In this document: positions 7,428 to 13,043 of the stretch, piece by piece
Layout of the letters: every line of letters starts with the position of its first letter
How positions within the stretch are numbered: position 1 is the first letter of the stretch
Source of the DNA: Firmicutes bacterium UBA3871
GTDB taxonomy: Bacteria > Bacillota > Clostridia > Peptostreptococcales > Anaerovoracaceae
Length of the DNA: 13,043 nucleotides
Assembly (NCBI GenBank): GCA_002392265.1
Contig: DGGP01000032.1
Span: 1-13,043 of the forward strand
Direction: 5' to 3'
Translations under genes and position numbers: made by a program
Notes under the pieces: model-generated
The model's input: only the letters and a program-made list of their open reading frames with translations
Database searches by the model: none
What the model was told of the DNA's origin: nothing

Positions 7428-7443
7428 AGTGCTATGCTATGAT
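7415..7443 (+). promoter_or_regulatory. Promoter for the ECF S component / mntP unit
   Basis: TTTCAA (7415-7420) and TATGAT (7438-7443) are separated by 17 bases. The -10 is good and the -35 is poor, as expected for a promoter that depends on or is blocked by a regulator bound to the overlapping inverted repeat. Transcription would start near 7450, about 63 bases before the ATG at 7513. Confidence 0.5.
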
Positions 7444-7512
7444 TATACCATGGACAGAGGAAAAGAAAAAGATTTTGAAATAAAAAAGAAAGAAAAATCA
7501 GAGGGGAAACAT

Positions 7513-8022
7513 ATGAATAACGAAATGAAAAAAACCAATGAACTTGTTTTAACGGCAATGTTCATGTGCATGATAATTTTGGCACAGCTCGTTATCAGGC
7601 TGCCTATACCGGGCACCGGCGGCTATGTGCATCTGGCAGACGCGGTGGTATACCTGTCTGTTATCTATCTCGGTCACAAGAATGGCGCTTTGGCAGCGGG
7701 CCTCGGCTCTGCCATGGGTGATATAATAGGTGGGTTTGCCGTTTGGGCACCTTGGACCTTTGCCATCAAGGGTTGCATGGCACTGATTTTCGGATTGCTC
7801 GCAGAACGCAAGTCTTCCGCTTCCGCAAAGCTGATTGCGATGATCGTGGCGGGATTGTTCATGGTAGTTGCCTATTTCGTAGCAGAAACCATCATGTATG
7901 GAAATCCGGGGTCGGCGATACTCGGAGTGCCTTGGAATATCGCGCAATTCGGTGTGGGCATTATCGTGGCTGATGCCATGCAGCATGCACTGAGGCGTGC
8001 AAAAGCAAGGAAAAACGCATAG
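7513..8022 (+). CDS. ECF transporter S component (vitamin uptake, possibly vitamin B6)
   Basis: 169-residue membrane protein of the energy-coupling factor S-component type, which binds a vitamin or precursor and associates with a shared EcfA-A'-T module (not in this window). The sequence has about five to six hydrophobic segments and the characteristic RLPIPGTGGYVHLADAVVYL (29-48) and GSAMGDIIGGFAVWAP (65-80) regions, followed by IKGCMALIFGLLAE. These resemble the COG4684/PdxU2-like group. ATG 7513 is chosen over an in-frame ATG at 7408: GAGGGG (7501-7506) is well spaced, the family begins near here, and the upstream codons overlap the operator and promoter. The divergent MocR regulator suggests B6 control, which is an inference; hydroxymethylpyrimidine or thiamine precursors are alternatives. 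Confidence 0.85.
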   Translation: MNNEMKKTNELVLTAMFMCMIILAQLVIRLPIPGTGGYVHLADAVVYLSVIYLGHKNGALAAGLGSAMGDIIGGFAVWAPWTFAIKGCMALIFGLLAERKSSASAKLIAMIVAGLFMVVAYFVAETIMYGNPGSAILGVPWNIAQFGVGIIVADAMQHALRRAKARKNA

Positions 8023-8043
8023 CACACAAAGGACAGTATTTTT

Positions 8044-8664
8044 ATGACGTGGACAATATCATTTTTTCTGAATAGCGCGCTCTTTGGCGTAGGCCTCGCC
8101 ATGGACGCGTTTTCAGTCTCTATGGCAAACGGACTGAAGGAACCAAAGATGAAACCCGGGCGAATGTGTTTAATCGCCGGGGTTTTTGGCGTCTTTCAGA
8201 CGGCAATGCCACTCATCGGCTGGTTTCTGGTACATACGGCGGCGCAGGCCTTTGAGGGCTTCAGGCCGTTCATTCCGTGGATAGCCTTGATTTTGCTGGC
8301 TTACATCGGCGGTAAAATGCTGATTGAGGGCATAGGCGAATGCTATGGCAGAGGCGCTGAAATGGTAGAGGCTGCAGAGCCGGGCGAGGAATCCGGCGCG
8401 CCACTCGGAGTGGAGGTACTTCTTATGCAGGGAATCGCCACTGCAATCGACGCGCTTTCGGTGGGCTTTACAATTGCGGACCTCGGAGCAGCGTCGGCTG
8501 TTGCGGAATCCCTGATCATCGGCATCGTAACCTTTGTTATCTGCCTCGGCGGACTTTCAATCGGCAAAAAGGTCGGAGACAGGCTCTCGGGAAAGGCAGG
8601 AATCCTCGGCGGATTAATCCTTATCGGGATTGGTACAGAAATATTCCTTACAAATATCTTTTAA
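8044..8664 (+). CDS. mntP: MntP-family manganese efflux pump
   Basis: 206-residue integral membrane protein that exports Mn(II) and protects against manganese excess. It shows the two internally duplicated MntP/DUF204 signatures, GLAMDAFSVSMANG (17-30) and IATAIDALSVGF (131-142), each with the metal-handling Asp (D21, D136), and six hydrophobic segments. The length is slightly above the family norm of about 190 because of an acidic cytoplasmic loop (101-120). It begins 21 bases after the ECF S component with AAAGGA ten bases upstream, so it is probably in the same transcript. No yybP-ykoY manganese riboswitch is seen in the short gap, so manganese control would have to act further upstream or not at all. 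Confidence 0.92.
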   Translation: MTWTISFFLNSALFGVGLAMDAFSVSMANGLKEPKMKPGRMCLIAGVFGVFQTAMPLIGWFLVHTAAQAFEGFRPFIPWIALILLAYIGGKMLIEGIGECYGRGAEMVEAAEPGEESGAPLGVEVLLMQGIATAIDALSVGFTIADLGAASAVAESLIIGIVTFVICLGGLSIGKKVGDRLSGKAGILGGLILIGIGTEIFLTNIF

Positions 8665-8817
8665 ATGAGAGGGCTCGATTACAACGAAGATTCAATGTAT
8701 TATGCCTGCAAGAGACTTTGCGGTCTTGCGGAATCCGTTTGACGTTGTAGACGAAATCAAGTAGACGTAAACTGGGCATAGACGGACATATTCAAAAAAA
8801 TACATTCAAAACCTATG
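8665..8817. other. Intergenic stretch without a supported gene
   Basis: Short ORFs occur here: 8665-8742 (25 codons from an ATG touching the mntP stop, no ribosome binding site) and 8702-8764 (20 codons). Neither has convincing coding evidence. TAGACG occurs three times (8748, 8762, 8779) at uneven spacing. The segment may be an untranslated 3' region or an eroded gene remnant. Confidence 0.4.
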
Positions 8818-8855
8818 AAAAGAGCTCACAGCTTGCCTGCGAGCTCTTTTGTTTT
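8818..8855 (+). terminator. Strong intrinsic terminator after mntP
   Basis: AAAAGAGCTC (8818-8827) pairs perfectly with GAGCTCTTTT (8841-8850) around a 13-base loop, followed by GTTTT. The A-run on the 5' side makes it capable of acting in both directions. It ends the ECF S component/mntP transcript and insulates the sirtuin operon. Confidence 0.85.
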
Positions 8856-8875
8856 CATGGGTTTTATGTTATAAT
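8849..8875 (+). promoter_or_regulatory. Extended -10 promoter of the sirtuin/diguanylate cyclase operon
   Basis: TGTTATAAT (8867-8875) is a perfect extended -10 element (TGn then TATAAT). The best -35-like hexamer, TTGTTT (8849-8854), is 15 bases upstream and weak, as is common for extended -10 promoters. It overlaps the terminator tail. Transcription should start near 8882, leaving a leader of about 77 bases. Confidence 0.65.
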
Positions 8876-8958
8876 ATAGTATTGTTATTATAGCGGAAAA
8901 GCCGCAGGATAAAAGCACAAACGAGAGAAAATGAGATAAATAAAGAGGAGGTAGGAAG

Positions 8959-9693
8959 ATGGATGAAAGGCTAAAGAAAATCGTAGATGAAAGCAAGCGC
9001 ATCGTGTTTTTCGGCGGGGCAGGCGTTTCTACCGAGAGCAACATCCCGGATTTCCGCAGCGAGGCGGGACTGTACGCGGCCAGAGAAGTTTACGGCTACG
9101 CGCCGGAGACCATCCTCTCCCACACTTTTTTCGTTCAGCAGACAAAGCTGTTTTATGACTACTACAAAAAGAACCTGATTCACACAGAGGCCGAACCGAA
9201 CAAGGCTCACAAGGCGCTGGCAAAGCTCGAGGCCGAGGGCAAGCTGACATCCGTCATAACTCAGAACATCGATGGGTTGCATCAGAAGGCGGGCAGCAAG
9301 AAGGTTCGCGAGCTTCACGGCAGCATAATGCGCAACTACTGCACAAAGTGCCACGCTCCGTACGATCTGGAGTACATGCTTGACCCGGAAAACTGCGACG
9401 GAGACAAGTACGGCATTCCGCGCTGCAAAAAGTGCGGTGCAGTGGTAAAACCGGATGTGGTTTTGTACGAGGAGCCGCTTGACTACAGCACATGTGAACA
9501 GGCTCTCGAGGACATCCAAAATGCGGACTGCATGATAATCGGTGGAACATCGCTTACGGTATATCCCGCAGCAGGCTATGTACGCGATTTCAGAGGGAAA
9601 CACCTCGTTTTGATTAACAAGACTCCGACGCAGTATGACGACCGCGCGGATCTGGTAATCGCAGAATCTATCGGCAAGGTTATGGAGTACTAG
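8959..9693 (+). CDS. cobB: Sirtuin, NAD-dependent protein deacylase
   Basis: 244-residue SIR2 enzyme that removes acyl groups from protein lysines using NAD, giving nicotinamide and O-acyl-ADP-ribose in the cytoplasm. The signatures are complete: GAGVSTESNIPDFR (20-33), TQNIDGLH (101-108), catalytic His120 in LHGS, a zinc ribbon with C128/C131 and C156/C159, and GTSLTVYPAA (196-205). The Tyr-x-x-Arg pair typical of desuccinylases (CobB/SIRT5) is not evident; the segment reads YDYYKK, which suggests deacetylation of the bacterial SirTM/Sir2 type, an inference. A strong GAGGAGG lies eight bases before the ATG. A diguanylate cyclase gene follows 18 bases after the stop, so the two are probably cotranscribed, an unusual pairing. 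Confidence 0.95.
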   Translation: MDERLKKIVDESKRIVFFGGAGVSTESNIPDFRSEAGLYAAREVYGYAPETILSHTFFVQQTKLFYDYYKKNLIHTEAEPNKAHKALAKLEAEGKLTSVITQNIDGLHQKAGSKKVRELHGSIMRNYCTKCHAPYDLEYMLDPENCDGDKYGIPRCKKCGAVVKPDVVLYEEPLDYSTCEQALEDIQNADCMIIGGTSLTVYPAAGYVRDFRGKHLVLINKTPTQYDDRADLVIAESIGKVMEY

Positions 9694-9711
9694 CTTTGGA
9701 GTATTATATAA

Positions 9712-11352
9712 ATGAAAGTGATTTTGGAAAACGAAACGATATTTAAGTACTATCCCCAGCTCGAAACTCAGATAGCACAAAATCCCGCAGAGGCAGTGCC
9801 TAAAATACGGGAAGCAGTCAGGGAATTCCGTCGCCAGCACAGAGCGGACCTGATGGCCGAGGCCTACTACTACATGGCCGAGGCCCATTTCAGGATGGGC
9901 GATGCGAGAAAGCTGATCAGCAACGCCCTTCACGGGATAGGCTACGTCAGACAGTCAACAGGCGCGGAGCGGCTGCTGCCAAAGCTCTACAACATCGCCG
10001 GTATCGGATATTCGGCCGTAGGCGAATATTCGGTCAGCCAGCAGTACTACATGGACGGTTTGCAGTATGCCACCTCAATGAAGGACGAGGGCACAAAGCT
10101 TTCCCTCGAGAATAACATCGGCTCACTCCTGGTGCAGCTGGGCGACTGCAAGGAAGCACTCCAGTTCGCAAGCCGCGCATACACCGAGGCACTGAAGCTT
10201 TTGTACGCACCCGAATTTGACAGCCTGACCGCAAAGGAAAAGGCAGAGCGCGAAGAGATGTTCTACGCGACGGTGCTGAACATGGCGGGGATTGCTTATC
10301 ATGAGGAAGACTACGAGACCAGCCTCCGTTATCTGGATCAGCTGAGCGGTCTTCAGAACGATACAATAAGCCGAATGTATGACAATCACGTCGCGACGGT
10401 GCGGGCAAAGGTTTATCTCGCAAGCGGCAATACAGAGGCCGTGGCGGAGATTATAGACGAGCTTCACAGCGACGAGGGCGAGGAAGACAGAATCGGTGAA
10501 AACAGCAAGCTGTTCGAGGACTTCCAGGAAATCGCGGAGCTGCTCATAAAAGAGGGCGAAAAGGAGCTTGCCTGGTCGATGCTCGAGCTGATGCTCGAAG
10601 TGTGTCAGGCGTTCGACAATGCCGGAAGGTGGGCGACTTACTACGACCTTTTGGCGCGGTACTACGAAGAGTGGGGCGAGGAGCGTGAGTTTTTCATCGC
10701 TTGCGTACAGTACCACAAATTCAGCTCGAAGAATATGGCAGAGTTCCAGCGTTCAATGCTTACAGGAATCAAAAATCAGCTGGAGGTCAATCGCAGTGTG
10801 CAGCGGCAAAAGCTGCAGGCGGAGCGCGCCGAAGAACTGAGGCTGCTCAGTGAGATAGACGAGCTGACGAATCTTTTGAACAGGAGGAGCTTTAACAAGC
10901 TGTCGCAGAATTATTTCACGGCTGCTGTGGACAACAGGTCTTCATTTGGGCTGATTATGCTCGATGTGGATTTTTTCAAGCAGTACAACGACCATTACGG
11001 GCATGTTGCGGGGGACGAGTGCCTGAAGATGGTCAGCGGCATACTTCATGAAAGTGACGGAAACGGTTTTCTGTCGTCGAGATACGGCGGAGACGAGTTT
11101 ATAATTATCGTCAGGGATTGCACGGATGATGAGATACGCAAGCATATGGAGGACATCCTTTCAAAGGTGAGAGAGCGAAAGGTAGAGCACTGCAAGTCGG
11201 AGGTTTCAGACATTGTAACCGTGACAATGGGTGCAGTCAATCTGATTCCTCAAAGGCAGCAGACGGTGATGGATATCGTTCAGCTTGCGGATGATGCACT
11301 CTACGAGGCAAAGCGCAGAGGCAAAAATCAGACATATATGGCTGAACAATAG
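9712..11352 (+). CDS. Soluble diguanylate cyclase with TPR-like sensor domain (first paralog)
   Basis: 546 residues, no signal peptide or membrane segment. Residues about 25-350 are all-helical TPR-type repeats (for example AEAYYYMAEAHFRMGDARK, PKLYNIAGIGYSAVGEYS, ENNIGSLLVQLGDCKEA), expected to sense a protein or small ligand. A helical, possibly coiled-coil linker (352-382) leads to a GGDEF domain (383-546) that makes c-di-GMP from two GTP. DELTNLLNRR (383-392), DVDFFKQYNDHYGH (418-431) and RYGGDEF (457-463) are intact. Asn and Asp at the guanine-binding positions (YND, AGD) favour GTP rather than a hybrid cGAMP synthase. The RxxD inhibitory site is absent (GNGF at 450-453), so product inhibition at that site is not expected. 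The start has GGAG about ten bases upstream. It is 18 bases behind the sirtuin and followed by a paralog. Confidence 0.93.
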   Translation: MKVILENETIFKYYPQLETQIAQNPAEAVPKIREAVREFRRQHRADLMAEAYYYMAEAHFRMGDARKLISNALHGIGYVRQSTGAERLLPKLYNIAGIGYSAVGEYSVSQQYYMDGLQYATSMKDEGTKLSLENNIGSLLVQLGDCKEALQFASRAYTEALKLLYAPEFDSLTAKEKAEREEMFYATVLNMAGIAYHEEDYETSLRYLDQLSGLQNDTISRMYDNHVATVRAKVYLASGNTEAVAEIIDELHSDEGEEDRIGENSKLFEDFQEIAELLIKEGEKELAWSMLELMLEVCQAFDNAGRWATYYDLLARYYEEWGEEREFFIACVQYHKFSSKNMAEFQRSMLTGIKNQLEVNRSVQRQKLQAERAEELRLLSEIDELTNLLNRRSFNKLSQNYFTAAVDNRSSFGLIMLDVDFFKQYNDHYGHVAGDECLKMVSGILHESDGNGFLSSRYGGDEFIIIVRDCTDDEIRKHMEDILSKVRERKVEHCKSEVSDIVTVTMGAVNLIPQRQQTVMDIVQLADDALYEAKRRGKNQTYMAEQ

Positions 11353-11393
11353 AGGACAGAGTATACAGGAGTATATACAGGAGAAAGTGCAAA
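11353..11393 (+). promoter_or_regulatory. Short spacer with repeated ribosome binding site
   Basis: GTATACAGGAG (11361-11371) is nearly repeated as GTATATACAGGAG (11371-11383). Each copy ends in AGGAG. The second copy is ten bases before GTG 11394, the start chosen for the second cyclase, since the paralog's conserved sequence begins within a few residues of it. No terminator is seen, so both cyclases should be on one transcript. Confidence 0.5.
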
Positions 11394-13043
11394 GTGGAAA
11401 CTAAAAAGAGCGAGGAAACCATATTTCAGTTTTACCCGGAACTTGGCGTTAACGATATAAATGAGCCTCTAAAGGCGCTGGGCATACTCAAAAAGGCACT
11501 GAAGGATTTCAGAAAACAGGGCCGAAACGACATGATAGCGGAGACCTATTACTATCTCGCGGAATGTAATTTCCGCATAGGTAATGCCCGCCAGGTAATC
11601 AGTAACTCAATGCAGGCAATTGCATACATCAGGCAGAGCATGGGAAAAGAAAAGCTGCTGCCAAAGGCTTACAACATGGCGGGAATCGGCTATTCGTCCG
11701 CGGGCGAATATACGGTTTGCCAGCAGTACTACCTTGATGCTCTGAAATATGCAAAGAACCAGAAAGACGAAAGAACGGAGCTTTCCATTTTGAATAACAT
11801 CGGTGCGCTGTTTTTGCAGCTCGGCGACTACAAGGAAGCATCGAAATATGTAAACAAGGTCTATGAAAAGGCCACAAGCCGCAGATTTGCATCGGATTTT
11901 AACGACCTGCCCGAAAAAGAGCAGCTCGACAGGTCGGAGATGTACTTTGCTGCAATCATGAATCTTGCGGATATGAATTATCATGAGGAGGACTACGATT
12001 CGTGCATCAGGCACATAGACAGCCTCGAGGTCGCACTGGAGGGCAGCGACATTCCCGTCAATCTTCCGATTTATGTGAACAATCTCTATACAATCAGAGC
12101 AAAGGCTTATCTGGGGCTGGACGATGTCAACAGTGCACGCGATGCGCTTGAGTCTCTCTTTGTGCGCCTCAAAGACGAGGAAGCCCTCGCCGAGACAACA
12201 GAGCTTTTCGAGGACTACATGGAGCTGACTCACATACTTCTCAGAGACGGCGAGGAAGAGCTTGCAGGGCGCGTTCTTGAAATCATGCAGCGCGTATGCG
12301 AGGTAGTTGAAAATGTCAGCCGCTGGGTGTCGTACTACGGCCAGCTGGCTCAGTACTATGCGGCTTACGGTAGTCAGGAGGACTATCTGCATGCTTGCGC
12401 GCAGTATCATAATTACGGTCTCGAAAACGAAAACGAAACCAGACGTTCGATTCTGCTCGGGCTCAAGAACCAGATTGAAGTCGAAAAGAGTATCGAGCTG
12501 AAAAAGATTCAGTTCGAGCAAGCCGAGGAAATGAGGCTCCTCAGTGAAACCGACGAACTGACGAATCTGCTGAATCGCCGCTCCTTCAACCGCCTGTCGC
12601 AGACCTACTACAAGGCTGCGGCCGAGGAACTGAAGACGTTTGGCTTTGTTATGCTCGACATCGACTTTTTCAAGCAGTACAATGACCACTACGGCCACGT
12701 TGCCGGCGACAAATGCATAAAGGAAATCAGTCGCATATTAAAGGAGAGTGAAGTCGAGGGATTCCTCACCTCACGCTACGGCGGTGACGAGTTCATCGTC
12801 ATAGTCAGGGATCACACCGATGACGAAATTCGCGAATATATGGAAAAGATACTTAAAAAGGTAAACGAGGCAAATATCGAGCATGTGATGTCCCCGATTA
12901 CCGACCATGTGACCGTAACGCTCGGCGGCATCAACGGCATACCGAGCAAAAAACAGACCCTGATGGACCTTGTGCAGATGGTGGACGATGCGCTTTACGA
13001 AGCAAAGAAGCAGGGCAAAAATCGTGCAGTCTTTGACGACTGA
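11394..13043 (+). CDS. Soluble diguanylate cyclase with TPR-like sensor domain (second paralog)
   Basis: 549 residues starting with GTG, closely related along its whole length to the preceding gene, so the pair arose by tandem duplication. Residues about 27-350 are helical TPR-type repeats (AETYYYLAECNFRIGNARQ, PKAYNMAGIGYSSAGEYT, LNNIGALFLQLGDYKEA). A helical linker and a GGDEF domain (about 387-549) follow. DELTNLLNRR (387-396), DIDFFKQYNDHYGH (422-435) and RYGGDEF (461-467) are intact. As in the first copy there is no RxxD site (VEGF at 454-457). The N-terminal 20 residues and the segment around 210-270 differ most from the first copy, hinting at distinct ligands. The TGA stop is the last three bases of the window, so the gene is complete but its downstream context is unseen. 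Confidence 0.93.
   Translation: METKKSEETIFQFYPELGVNDINEPLKALGILKKALKDFRKQGRNDMIAETYYYLAECNFRIGNARQVISNSMQAIAYIRQSMGKEKLLPKAYNMAGIGYSSAGEYTVCQQYYLDALKYAKNQKDERTELSILNNIGALFLQLGDYKEASKYVNKVYEKATSRRFASDFNDLPEKEQLDRSEMYFAAIMNLADMNYHEEDYDSCIRHIDSLEVALEGSDIPVNLPIYVNNLYTIRAKAYLGLDDVNSARDALESLFVRLKDEEALAETTELFEDYMELTHILLRDGEEELAGRVLEIMQRVCEVVENVSRWVSYYGQLAQYYAAYGSQEDYLHACAQYHNYGLENENETRRSILLGLKNQIEVEKSIELKKIQFEQAEEMRLLSETDELTNLLNRRSFNRLSQTYYKAAAEELKTFGFVMLDIDFFKQYNDHYGHVAGDKCIKEISRILKESEVEGFLTSRYGGDEFIVIVRDHTDDEIREYMEKILKKVNEANIEHVMSPITDHVTVTLGGINGIPSKKQTLMDLVQMVDDALYEAKKQGKNRAVFDD

Noticed and set aside
8665..8764. Possible small genes or a frameshifted remnant after mntP
   Set aside because: The two short frames (25 and 20 codons) have no ribosome binding site or recognisable protein similarity; the sequence is listed only as intergenic.
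8971..9933. 320-codon minus-strand ORF opposite the sirtuin and first cyclase
   Set aside because: It spans two well-supported plus-strand genes and the gap between them, has no family motifs, and arises from the codon bias of the real genes.
11607..12698. 363-codon minus-strand ORF opposite the second cyclase
   Set aside because: It is the mirror frame of a conserved TPR-GGDEF gene, and the related antisense frame in the first paralog is broken, so it is not maintained.

Overview
The window looks like ordinary chromosome of an anaerobic, moderate-GC Bacillota (Clostridia-type) bacterium. The reasons are strong GGAGG-type ribosome binding sites, sigma-A-type promoters, a substrate-binding protein fused to an ABC permease, a group II ECF vitamin transporter S component, a MocR-type regulator and intrinsic terminators. 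A family such as Anaerovoracaceae/Mogibacterium-like is only a guess. No tRNA, rRNA, insertion sequence, phage gene or CRISPR array is visible.

Layout, left to right. (1) 1-938 is the 3' part of an acyl-CoA synthetase-like adenylate-forming enzyme whose N-terminus lies outside the window. (2) 939-1387 has no protein gene. It holds a good sigma-A promoter, a structured RNA leader of about 300 nt and a terminator hairpin, which together look like a riboswitch; the ligand class is unresolved, and a distant resemblance to the c-di-AMP (ydaO/yuaA) class is noted. (3) 1388-5892 is a plus-strand cluster. It encodes a polar amino acid ABC ATPase with an extra C-terminal domain, a fused substrate-binding/permease protein whose binding-protein lobes are in circularly permuted order, and a complete ABC half-exporter. 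(4) 5887-7368 is a minus-strand MocR/PdxR-like regulator that converges on the exporter, the two stops falling within one CTATAG palindrome. Its expected PLP lysine is replaced by serine. (5) 7369-8664 has a divergent promoter/operator region followed by an ECF S component (vitamin uptake, possibly B6) and an MntP-type manganese exporter. (6) 8665-8958 has no convincing gene but holds a strong terminator and an extended -10 promoter. (7) 8959-13043 is a likely operon of a sirtuin and two tandem paralogous soluble TPR-GGDEF diguanylate cyclases, both lacking the RxxD inhibitory site. The second ends on the last base of the window.

Working model. A leader RNA, probably ligand-sensing, controls an unusual amino acid importer and perhaps the exporter behind it. 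The MocR regulator controls the divergent cofactor-uptake gene. The sirtuin/cyclase operon joins NAD-dependent protein deacylation to c-di-GMP production. The most unusual features are the permuted binding protein, the ATPase C-terminal domain and the leader RNA.
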